From Lachnospiraceae bacterium (lineage in GTDB: Bacteria > Bacillota_A > Clostridia > Lachnospirales > Lachnospiraceae), in NCBI GenBank assembly GCA_009774655.1, contig VSOD01000110.1, positions 1 to 10,531 of the forward strand: a stretch of DNA of 10,531 bases. Direction: 5' to 3'. Positions 1 to 6,670 of this stretch are shown here, piece by piece (the stretch's first letter is position 1; every line of letters starts with the position of its first letter). The notes below the pieces were generated by a model that saw nothing but the letters and a program-made list of their open reading frames with translations, had not been told where the DNA came from and did no database searches. A program made the position numbers and the translations under genes.

Positions 1-905
1 TTGGTATACGAGCCAGGATCCTGACAAGCGAGGTTTGTGCACCGTGGTCTTATACGGCGGTCAGAATGCGGGACAGGACCATTGTCTGGCATGAGCTGGC
101 GGCCCATAACAATATGCTGCACAGGATACCGTCGAAGGTCTGGTACAATGGCGTGGCCCGTCTGCTGATGAAAAAAGCGCTGGTGGTGCCGCGGTCTGAG
201 GCGGCGTCGGTTTTTATCAGGCAGTTTATGAAGCGGGTGTCGAAGACGGGGGTGGATCATGGCGTGGATCTGACAAAGCTGGATGGCATCATGCAGGCGA
301 AGAAGGAACAGGACGCCAGGGAACAGTCAGCCACCGAAAAGCCGGTGGCGGGACGGCCTGTATTTCCTGAGAAAAAGAAACAGTTTGTGGTCGTTTCCCA
401 GCTGATCGAGAGAAAAAGGATCCACAGGATCCTGGAAGTCTTCGCAGAGCTGATCGGCAGAGGATATGAGGATTATCGCCTGTATCTGATCGGCAGCGGG
501 GAGCGGGAGACGGCGCTGCGGTCACTGGCGGAGAAACTGCAGCTGCGTGAAAAGGTCATTTTCTGCGGACAGATGCGGCATGAACAACTGCTGCCCGTGG
601 TTTCCGCTTCCAAGGCGATGCTGGTCTATACGGAAAAAGATAACAATATGGTGTCCATCGTGGAGAGCATTGCCGTGGGTACGCCTGTAGTCACGACGGC
701 AGTTCCTTACAATGCGGCCTATATCCGACAGGAACAGCTGGGGATCGCGGAGGATGACTGGAGCGTGGAAGCACTGGTAAAAATGATCAGGGACAATGAA
801 TTTTATCGGCAGAATTGTCTGCATTACCGGGAGAGACTGTCTGCAGATTTCTGCGCGGGGCAGTTTTTGCGCATTTTAAGGGCAGAGGCGGATTCGTTGT
901 GCTGA
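1..905 (+). CDS. GT4-family glycosyltransferase, 5'-truncated by window edge
   Basis: Retaining GT-B glycosyltransferase of family 4, probably cytoplasmic or membrane-peripheral, adding a sugar from a nucleotide donor to a growing glycan. The frame is open back to base 3 with no stop, so the ATG at 66 is very likely internal and the N-terminal acceptor domain lies mostly outside the window. Numbering from that ATG, the C-terminal Rossmann domain begins near residue 107 (FVVVSQLIERKR), continues through LYLIGSGE (139-146) and VIFCGQM (164-170), and holds the donor-binding signature DNNMVSIVESIAVGTPVV (192-209). Here the family's E-x7-E is D-x7-E, with E200 as the second acidic residue. Stop is TGA at 903-905. 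The donor sugar cannot be read from sequence; the neighbours suggest UDP-linked hexoses or uronic acids. The following gene has its own promoter, so this gene may end an upstream unit. Confidence 0.9.
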   Translation, partial: GIRARILTSEVCAPWSYTAVRMRDRTIVWHELAAHNNMLHRIPSKVWYNGVARLLMKKALVVPRSEAASVFIRQFMKRVSKTGVDHGVDLTKLDGIMQAKKEQDAREQSATEKPVAGRPVFPEKKKQFVVVSQLIERKRIHRILEVFAELIGRGYEDYRLYLIGSGERETALRSLAEKLQLREKVIFCGQMRHEQLLPVVSASKAMLVYTEKDNNMVSIVESIAVGTPVVTTAVPYNAAYIRQEQLGIAEDDWSVEALVKMIRDNEFYRQNCLHYRERLSADFCAGQFLRILRAEADSLC

Positions 906-947
906 TAATGCAGGGCGCATAAGTTTTTTTGCGCTGTTTCGTTCTAT

Positions 948-976
948 TTGAAAAAATCATGGATTTTGTATATAAT
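948..976 (+). promoter_or_regulatory. sigma-A-type promoter before the GT8 gene
   Basis: TTGAAA at 948-953 and a perfect TATAAT at 971-976 are separated by 17 bases, the optimum for housekeeping sigma factors, with one mismatch to consensus in the -35 box. Transcription would start near 982-985, giving a leader of about 45 bases before the TTG start at 1029. It lies in the 123-base gap after the GT4 gene and is the only clear promoter seen in the window. It could drive the whole plus-strand run to 6670. Confidence 0.75.
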
Positions 977-1028
977 AAAGTGGTTGAAGTATGACGGATG
1001 ATGGAAAAAGGAAGAGGAGACAACAATT

Positions 1029-1961
1029 TTGTATATAAATACAGCATTTTGTTTTGACCATAATTTAGTCCGTCAGGTGCAGGTGGCGGCCGCTTCCCTG
1101 CTGGATCACAGAGGATCGGCGCAGAACCATTATCATATTTACTGTGTCTGTACCAGAGAAGCGGCGGTTGTGGAGGAGGCCCTCCGACAGATCGTTGCCG
1201 CAAGGGATCCGGGGTCAGAGCTTACCATGAGGGTGGCGGACAACCCCTATGCAGATTCCTACCAGGTGAGGGGCATTTCTGCGGGCACTTATCTGCGGCT
1301 GGAACTGCACAGGCTTTTGCCGGAAGTGGATAAGATATTGTATACGGATGTGGATATCCTTTTTCAAGGCAGCCTGCGGGAACTCTGGGAGACACCGCTG
1401 GAGGGAAAGTTTCTGGCGGCGGTACGGGGCGGTGCGAACCTCGCTGACCAGTGGGCACGCAACAGCGAGCGGCCTTACTGGCATCATCTGGAGAAGGTGC
1501 GGGGGAATTACATCAACGCCGGAGTGACGCTGATGAATCTAGCCCTGATCAGAGAACGGCAGATGGAGAAGCAGTGGCGGGAATGGGCGAAGGAGAAGCT
1601 CTATTATCAGGATCAGGATATTTTAAACATCACCTGTCAGGGGGCGATCGCCTTTCTGCCTTTTCGCTATAACAGCCTTGCCTATATGACGGACGTGGAT
1701 TATGATAATTGTATCAGGGAAGGGATCTATTCGGCGCAGGAGTGTGAGGAGGGCAGGAAGTGTCCGGTGATCATTCACTATGCCGGAGATAAACCTTGGA
1801 AAAGATACGATACCAACAGAGGAAATCTCTGGTGGGATTATGTAAAAAGCCAGCCGGATCTGGCCGGCCTGTTTGACGAGGCTGCCGCGCGCAGCTGCCA
1901 CGGACCGACAGTGACGCAGCGGGCGCTGCGCAAACTCAGGCGGTTGCTGGGGCTGGAGTAA
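1029..1961 (+). CDS. GT8-family glycosyltransferase
   Basis: Retaining GT-A enzyme of family 8 (LgtC/glycogenin-like), 310 aa, predicted cytoplasmic, transferring a hexose or uronic acid from a UDP-sugar onto a surface glycan. Family landmarks are in order: N-terminal strand with INTAFCFD (3-10), donor-site R90 in TYLRLELHRLLP, the metal-binding DVD at 107-109 in ILYTDVDILFQGSL, YINAGVTLMNL at 161-171, DQDILN at 195-200, and the late H-x2-G-x-KPW motif (H250, G253, KPW 255-257). The basic C-terminus (RALRKLRRLLGLE) may sit on the membrane. The start is a TTG: AGGAG at 1015-1019 lies 9 bases upstream and no in-frame ATG precedes the first conserved strand. Both GT8 galactosyl- and galacturonosyltransferases are known, and UDP-GalA is a plausible donor given the two genes that follow, but that is inference. 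Confidence 0.93.
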   Translation: MYINTAFCFDHNLVRQVQVAAASLLDHRGSAQNHYHIYCVCTREAAVVEEALRQIVAARDPGSELTMRVADNPYADSYQVRGISAGTYLRLELHRLLPEVDKILYTDVDILFQGSLRELWETPLEGKFLAAVRGGANLADQWARNSERPYWHHLEKVRGNYINAGVTLMNLALIRERQMEKQWREWAKEKLYYQDQDILNITCQGAIAFLPFRYNSLAYMTDVDYDNCIREGIYSAQECEEGRKCPVIIHYAGDKPWKRYDTNRGNLWWDYVKSQPDLAGLFDEAAARSCHGPTVTQRALRKLRRLLGLE

Positions 1962-1989
1962 TAGAGGAGAGACGGCGGCTGAGGAATAC

Positions 1990-2058
1990 ATGCAGACAGG
2001 TAGCAGAACGCAGGAAGGCCAGCCTGCTGTAAATACAGCGGTAAAAGGACACAGATAA
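1990..2058 (+). CDS. possible 22-aa short ORF in the ugd leader
   Basis: An ATG at 1990 follows GAGGA at 1981-1985 with a 4-base gap and opens a 22-codon frame (product begins MQTGSRTQEG, ends KGHR) closed by TAA at 2056-2058, about 20 bases before the ugd start. It lies wholly inside the 116-base GT8-ugd gap and spans the hairpin at 2024-2041. The product has no hydrophobic segment or recognisable motif. It could be a leader peptide or just a chance frame; the only positive sign is the ribosome-binding site. Confidence 0.2.
   Translation: MQTGSRTQEGQPAVNTAVKGHR
2024..2041. other. inverted repeat / RNA hairpin in the ugd leader
   Basis: GCTGTA (2026-2031) and TACAGC (2034-2039) are exact inverted arms around AA. 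One G-U and one C-G pair extend the stem to positions 2024 and 2041. No T-run follows on the plus strand, so it does not look like an intrinsic terminator. A role in mRNA processing or stability, or none at all, is possible. Confidence 0.35.
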
Positions 2059-2077
2059 GAGAAGAACGGAGGAAAAG

Positions 2078-3388
2078 ATGAAGATAGCAGTTGCAGGAAC
2101 AGGATATGTAGGCTTGGTGGCAGGTGTATGTTTTGCGGAAAAAGGGCATAACGTCACTTGCGTGGATGTGGACGAGAAGAAGGTCAGACTGATGGAGTCC
2201 GGCATCTCTCCGATCTACGAAGAAGGATTAGAGGAGCTGATGCGGAAGAACAATGCCACCGGCAGGCTGCACTATACGACAGACTATCAGAATGCCTATC
2301 GGGATGTAGACGCTATTTTTATCGGCGTGGGCACGCCCGAGCAGCCGGACGGTTCCGCCAACTTAAGCTATATCGCGACGGTTTCCAGACAGATCGCAGA
2401 GTCTGTGGAGCGGGACTGTCTGGTGGTGGTGAAGTCCACGGTTCCGGTGGGCACCAATGACAAGGTGGAGCAGTTTATTAGAGATTTCCTGATCCGGGAT
2501 GTGAAGGTAGAAGTGGCCTCCAATCCGGAATTTCTGGCACAGGGATCCGCGGTGCACGATACGCTTCATGCAGCGCGCATCATTATCGGCACGGAGAGCA
2601 GGGAGGCGGAGGCTGTGCTGAAAAAGATCTATGAGCCCTTTGAGCTGCCCATTGTGTCGGTAGGCAGACGTTCGGCGGAGATGATCAAGTATGCCTGCAA
2701 TGATTTCCTGGCCCTGAAGATTTCCTATATGAATGATATCGCCAACCTGTGTGAGCTGGTGGGGGCGGATATTGATGCGGTGGCGGAGGGGATGAGTTAC
2801 GATGCCAGAATCGGCTCCCGTTTCCTGAATGCGGGTGTGGGCTACGGCGGCAGTTGTTTCCCGAAGGATACGAAGGCGTTGAAATATCTGGCCAGACAGA
2901 ACGGCTATACGCTGCGTACCGTGGAGGCGGCCGTGGATGTGAACGCGGAGCAGAAAACGAAGCTGTTCCACAAAGCCAGCAACCGGATGATCACCTTCCA
3001 GAACCTGAAAGTGGCGGTTTTGGGACTTGCCTTTAAGGCGGGTACCGACGATCTGCGGGAGGCGCCGTCGCTGGACAATGTGCAGCTTTTATTGGAGAGC
3101 GGCGCGGATCTCTATGCTTATGATCCGGTGGCGGCAGACAACTTTAAGAAACGGTATCCGGAAGGGGCAAACGAGAAGGGAACGATACAGTATGTGTCCA
3201 CACCGGAGGAAGCGCTGGAAGGAGCGAATATCTGCTTTATCTTTACGGAGTGGGGCGAGATCAGGGCTGTCACGCCGGAAACCTTTAAGGAAAAGATGCG
3301 GATCCCGCTTGTCTATGACGGGCGTAATCTCTACAGTCTGGATGCCATGCGGGAAGCGGGCGTGGAATATTACAGCATCGGCAGATAG
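2078..3388 (+). CDS. ugd: UDP-glucose 6-dehydrogenase
   Basis: Oxidises UDP-glucose to UDP-glucuronate with two NAD+ in the cytoplasm, supplying uronic acid for surface polymers. The 436-aa length is normal for the bacterial Ugd/TuaD family. The N-terminal Rossmann domain opens with GTGYVGLVAG (7-16). NPEFLAQGSA (149-158) carries the conserved Glu152; K204 and N208 lie in EMIKYACND; the catalytic Cys260 is in GYGGSCFPKDTKAL (255-268). The C-terminal UDP-binding domain includes VLGLAFKAGTDDLREAPS (314-331). The ATG start has GGAGG at 2068-2072, 5 bases upstream. All active-site residues are present, so it should be active. The epimerase downstream uses its product, making a two-step UDP-Glc to UDP-GlcA to UDP-GalA supply line. 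Confidence 0.97.
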   Translation: MKIAVAGTGYVGLVAGVCFAEKGHNVTCVDVDEKKVRLMESGISPIYEEGLEELMRKNNATGRLHYTTDYQNAYRDVDAIFIGVGTPEQPDGSANLSYIATVSRQIAESVERDCLVVVKSTVPVGTNDKVEQFIRDFLIRDVKVEVASNPEFLAQGSAVHDTLHAARIIIGTESREAEAVLKKIYEPFELPIVSVGRRSAEMIKYACNDFLALKISYMNDIANLCELVGADIDAVAEGMSYDARIGSRFLNAGVGYGGSCFPKDTKALKYLARQNGYTLRTVEAAVDVNAEQKTKLFHKASNRMITFQNLKVAVLGLAFKAGTDDLREAPSLDNVQLLLESGADLYAYDPVAADNFKKRYPEGANEKGTIQYVSTPEEALEGANICFIFTEWGEIRAVTPETFKEKMRIPLVYDGRNLYSLDAMREAGVEYYSIGR

Positions 3389-3494
3389 ATTTTTGCGGCC
3401 GCTGTCCGTGCAGATGACGGCAGGCAATGCGGTAATGCAGCAATGCAGGAGCGTCGGACTCTGATATCAGACTGGGAAAGGTACAACGAATAAT

Positions 3495-4502
3495 ATGAAT
3501 GTATTAGATACAAGCAAGACGTATTTGGTGACGGGCGGTGCCGGGTTTATCGGCTTCCACCTGTCCAGAGGCCTTCTGGAAAAAGGCGCCAGGGTCATCG
3601 GTTTCGATAATCTGAACGATTACTATGACGTAAAACTGAAAGAAGACCGCCTGAGAATCTTGAGGGAATATGAGAACTATACTTTTATCAAAGGAGATCT
3701 GGGGGACAAGGGAGATGTGTTCCGTCTTTTTCAGGAATATGTGCCGCAGGTGGTGGTGAACCTGGGGGCGCAGGCCGGTGTGCGTTACAGCATCGACAAT
3801 CCGGATGCCTATATGCGTTCCAACATGATGGGATTTTTTCATGTGCTTGAGGGATGCCGGTATTTTCCGGTGGAGCATCTGGTCTATGCTTCTTCCAGCT
3901 CGGTTTACGGCGGCAACGAGAAGACGCCTTTTTCCACGGAGGATAAGGTGGACGGGCCGGTGAGCCTGTATGCGGCGACCAAGAAATCCAATGAGCTGAT
4001 GGCACATGCCTACAGCAAGTTGTATCATATTCCGGTGACGGGGCTTCGCTTTTTTACCGTATACGGGCCTTATGGCAGGCCGGATATGGCGTATTATAAA
4101 TTCACACAGAAGATTCTGGCGGGCAGGCCGATCCAGATTTATAACAACGGCGATATGTACCGGGATTTCACCTATATAGACGACATTGTCAGGGGCGTGG
4201 AAAATATCCTCTGCAACCCGCCGGCGCAAAATGACAAGGGTGTCAGTTATAAGTTGTATAATATCGGCAACAACAAGCCTGAAAAGCTGATGGACTATAT
4301 CGAGACACTGGAAAAATGTCTCGGAAAGACTGCGGTGAAGGAATACCTGCCGATGCAGCCCGGGGATGTGTACCAGACCTACGCGGATGTGACGGAGCTG
4401 ATGCGGGATTATGATTTTAAGCCGGATACGACCATTGAGGAAGGCTTAAGCAGGTTCGTAGACTGGTATCGGGAGTACTATCATGTCGATCCGGACGCCT
4501 GA
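3495..4502 (+). CDS. UDP-glucuronate 4-epimerase-like SDR (UDP-GalA synthesis)
   Basis: Extended short-chain dehydrogenase/reductase of 335 aa, probably interconverting UDP-glucuronate and UDP-galacturonate in the cytoplasm. The NAD-binding TGGAGFIG is at 13-20, with D38 in IGFDNLNDYYD for the adenosine ribose. The S/T of the triad is in VYASSSSVYGG (130-140) and the YxxxK pair is Y159/K163. RFFTVYGPYGRPDMA (185-199) and QIYNNGDMYRDFTYIDD (214-230) are family landmarks. LNDYYDVKLKEDRL and the late QPGDVYQTYADV are typical of UDP-GlcA 4-epimerases rather than GalE, and the upstream ugd supports this. The ribosome-binding site is weak: AAAGG at 3477-3481 lies 13 bases before the ATG. Other substrates, such as UDP-GlcNAc, cannot be excluded. 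Confidence 0.9.
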   Translation: MNVLDTSKTYLVTGGAGFIGFHLSRGLLEKGARVIGFDNLNDYYDVKLKEDRLRILREYENYTFIKGDLGDKGDVFRLFQEYVPQVVVNLGAQAGVRYSIDNPDAYMRSNMMGFFHVLEGCRYFPVEHLVYASSSSVYGGNEKTPFSTEDKVDGPVSLYAATKKSNELMAHAYSKLYHIPVTGLRFFTVYGPYGRPDMAYYKFTQKILAGRPIQIYNNGDMYRDFTYIDDIVRGVENILCNPPAQNDKGVSYKLYNIGNNKPEKLMDYIETLEKCLGKTAVKEYLPMQPGDVYQTYADVTELMRDYDFKPDTTIEEGLSRFVDWYREYYHVDPDA

Positions 4503-4507
4503 GGGTG

Positions 4508-4520
4508 AACGGTTACCGTT
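4508..4520. other. short palindrome after the epimerase gene
   Basis: AACGGT (4508-4513) and ACCGTT (4515-4520) are perfect inverted arms around one T, starting 6 bases after the epimerase stop codon. It is followed by five A residues, not T, so it is not a plus-strand terminator. It could be a small operator, an mRNA hairpin or chance. Confidence 0.25.
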
Positions 4521-4584
4521 AAAAACAGAAGGAAAGAAGAAAGAAACAGCCAGGATAGATGGAGAAAGAGGGGGCTGACAGGAT

Positions 4585-5604
4585 ATGGATAACAGCATAA
4601 AGGCGGAGAGGACTACGCCGGTCTTGTATCTGGTAGTACCCTGTTATAACGAAGAGGAAGTCATTGAGAGATCCGCGCAGGTGCTTGGCGGTAAACTGCG
4701 GCGTCTGCAGCAGGCCGGGCGTATTGCACCCGGCAGTAAGGTCATGTTTGTCAATGACGGCAGCAGAGACGATACGCTGCGGCTGCTGCATGAGGCGGCT
4801 GCCGCAGATCCGTTGTTTTCGGTGGTCAGCCTGTCCGGCAATTACGGGCATCAGAGCGCGATTCTGGCCGGCATGATGACGGCCAGACAGTATGCGGACG
4901 CGGTGGTGACCATTGACGCGGACTTACAGCAGGACATCGAGGCGCTGGATAAATTTCTGGACAGCTATATGGCAGGCAGTGAGGTAGTGTACGGTGTGCG
5001 CAATGACAGACATTCGGACGGCTTTTTCAAAAAAGGAACGGCCACGATGTATTATAACCTGATGCATCTTCTGGGCAGCCGCGTGATCACAAACCATGCG
5101 GATTACCGTCTGATGTCCAGAAAGGCGCTGGATGCGCTGGCGGAGTACAAGGAGACGAACCTTTTCCTGCGGGGGCTGATCCCGACGATGGGATTTCCTT
5201 CCGATGTGGTGTATTTTGATGTCAAAGCCAGAGAGGCGGGCCATTCCAAATATACGTTAAGTAAGATGATGACACTGGCCATGGACGGGATCACCTCCAT
5301 GAGCACCAGGCCGCTGCGGATGATCAGCGTGCTGGGTTTTTTTGTCTGCGTGTTCAGCTGTGTGATGCTGGTGGTCAATCTGGTGGACTGGGCCAATGGT
5401 AATAACGTGCCCGGTTATACGACAACCATGACGGTCTCACTGCTGATCGGCGGCATCACGCTGCTGTCGCTGGGGATCATCGGGGAGTATATCGGGAAGA
5501 TCTATATGGAGACGAAGCAGAGGCCGCGGTATATTATCGACACTTTTGTATGGAAGGAAGAGAAGCCGGACGGGGAAGAGAGCCGAAGCAATGAGATTCA
5601 GTAA
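4585..5604 (+). CDS. GtrB/ArnC-type polyprenyl-phosphate glycosyltransferase (GT2, 2 TM)
   Basis: Family-2 GT-A enzyme of 339 aa that by family transfers a sugar from a nucleotide donor to undecaprenyl phosphate on the inner face of the membrane. VVPCYNEEEVI (17-27) and FVNDGSRDDT (55-64) bind the nucleotide; DADLQQD (111-117) carries the metal-binding DxD; ADYRLMSRKAL (172-182) and SKYTLSKMMTLAMDGITS (221-238) are the usual subfamily motifs. Two membrane segments (about 246-268 and 281-305) and the closing EYIGKIYMETKQRPRY (301-316) are typical of GtrB, YkoT, CsbB and ArnC-like proteins. The start has a G-rich SD (4570-4574) about 10 bases upstream. The sugar is not deducible from sequence, but the de-N-acetylase immediately downstream hints at an N-acetylhexosamine. 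A flippase such as GtrA or an EmrE-like pair is not in the window. Confidence 0.93.
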   Translation: MDNSIKAERTTPVLYLVVPCYNEEEVIERSAQVLGGKLRRLQQAGRIAPGSKVMFVNDGSRDDTLRLLHEAAAADPLFSVVSLSGNYGHQSAILAGMMTARQYADAVVTIDADLQQDIEALDKFLDSYMAGSEVVYGVRNDRHSDGFFKKGTATMYYNLMHLLGSRVITNHADYRLMSRKALDALAEYKETNLFLRGLIPTMGFPSDVVYFDVKAREAGHSKYTLSKMMTLAMDGITSMSTRPLRMISVLGFFVCVFSCVMLVVNLVDWANGNNVPGYTTTMTVSLLIGGITLLSLGIIGEYIGKIYMETKQRPRYIIDTFVWKEEKPDGEESRSNEIQ

Positions 5605-5677
5605 GGCCGGATGCAGCCGGTATTGTGGATCGGAAGAAGCGCAGTCCGGAAAGTGAGCAGAAAGGACAGACAAACAC

Positions 5678-6670
5678 ATGGTTAGAACAGATATACACGC
5701 AGACGACTACGCCCTGACGCTGCAAACTTCTCAGGATATGCTCTCCTGTATGCAAAAAGGACAGCTGGACAGCATCAGCATCGTGCCCAACATGTCCTGC
5801 TTTGAGGCGTGTATGGAATTGCTTTATGCGGCAGTACCGAAGCTGCCGTTTCTGCCGCTTATGTCTGTGCATCTGGATTTTGTAGAGGGACGGTGTCTTG
5901 CGGGCGCTTCGTCTGTGCCGCTGCTTGCCGCAGACGGGGGCAGGAGCGGTCAAGAGGGCCTGATCGGTTTGTCCTGGGGCGGCGTATTCGTTCTGTCGTA
6001 TCTGCCCTGGAAGCGCAGGGAAGCCAAAGAACAGTTGAAAAAGGAGATCAGGGCACAGATCGACGCGGCATGGACGGCAATGAAGCGGGCAATGGCTGTT
6101 GCCGAAGAGCATGGAGTTGCATGTAAACAAAAAGGACTGCGCATTGATTCCCACCAACATGCCCATATGATACCGGTGGTATGGGAGGCGCTGACGGAGG
6201 TGCTTGCCGGGGAAGACTATCAGGTGGAGTATATTCGCAACTCCAAAGAGATGATGGCGGCCTTTGCCGGACAGGTATCCCTCTGGAAGACCTACCGTCC
6301 GATCAATTTTGTCAAAAACAGACTGTTATCATGCTATTCCCATAAAGTGGACCGATACTGTAAGAAGCACGGCCTGGAGCAGATGTATCTGTGGGGGCTT
6401 ATTATGAGCGGCCATATGGATTATGACAGGATTGTCACATTATATCCGAAGATCGCGCACAAAGCGCAGAAGGATGGGCGTGTGCTGGAGATTCTTTTCC
6501 ACCCGGGCCGGATGCTTCCCGAAGAGGTGACAGAAGAGATCGGCAGGGAAGCGGCGGAAGACTTTTATCTGCGGCCGGACCGGCATGTGGAGATGGAGGC
6601 GGTAAACAGGATTCGTATATTCATTGAAAACGTTTCATCTCGGGCAGTTCGTTCCAGAGGATGCTCATAA
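5678..6670 (+). CDS. YdjC/ChbG/NaxD-family carbohydrate deacetylase
   Basis: Metal-dependent carbohydrate deacetylase (YdjC superfamily), 330 aa, removing N-acetyl groups from amino sugars. Landmarks: HADDYALT at 8-15 with the Asp pair D9/D10; H65 in MSVHLDFVEG; the metal-site cluster H159, H161, H163 in RIDSHQHAHMIP; and FHPG with H275. ATG at 5678 has AAAGGA at 5661-5666 and places the first catalytic motif where the family has it. ChbG acts on diacetylchitobiose, whereas NaxD of Francisella, also in this superfamily, deacetylates undecaprenyl-phosphate-GalNAc made by an ArnC-like partner. Placement 73 bases after a GtrB/ArnC-like gene favours the lipid-linked role. The last ten or so residues (SRAVRSRGCS) are encoded in the 50-base tail-to-tail overlap with the minus-strand gene and look like a non-homologous extension. 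Confidence 0.88.
   Translation: MVRTDIHADDYALTLQTSQDMLSCMQKGQLDSISIVPNMSCFEACMELLYAAVPKLPFLPLMSVHLDFVEGRCLAGASSVPLLAADGGRSGQEGLIGLSWGGVFVLSYLPWKRREAKEQLKKEIRAQIDAAWTAMKRAMAVAEEHGVACKQKGLRIDSHQHAHMIPVVWEALTEVLAGEDYQVEYIRNSKEMMAAFAGQVSLWKTYRPINFVKNRLLSCYSHKVDRYCKKHGLEQMYLWGLIMSGHMDYDRIVTLYPKIAHKAQKDGRVLEILFHPGRMLPEEVTEEIGREAAEDFYLRPDRHVEMEAVNRIRIFIENVSSRAVRSRGCS

Noticed and set aside
66..68. ATG at 66 as the true start of the GT4 gene
   Set aside because: The same frame is open to the window edge with protein-like sequence upstream, there is no SD, and the remaining protein would lack most of the N-terminal GT-B domain.
898..934. Possible intrinsic terminator after the GT4 gene (GCGCA...TGCGC near a run of seven T)
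   Set aside because: In the 915-934 pairing the T-run falls in the loop, and in the alternative pairing ending at 919 the stem is short with a long loop and four bases before the T-run.
3389..3494. Repeated AATGC words and a 16-codon frame between ugd and the epimerase
   Set aside because: The word is only five bases repeated three times without regular spacing, and the short frame has no SD; nothing else is visible in this 106-base gap.
5605..5677. CCGG-flanked small stem between the GT2 and deacetylase genes
   Set aside because: Only four base pairs formed by a self-complementary word, with no T-run; likely chance.
6624..6638. cre-like (CcpA) palindrome TGAAAACGTTTCA at the convergent gene ends
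   Set aside because: It is one base short of the usual cre spacing, loses the conserved right-half C when aligned at full length, and lies within coding 3' ends far from any promoter.
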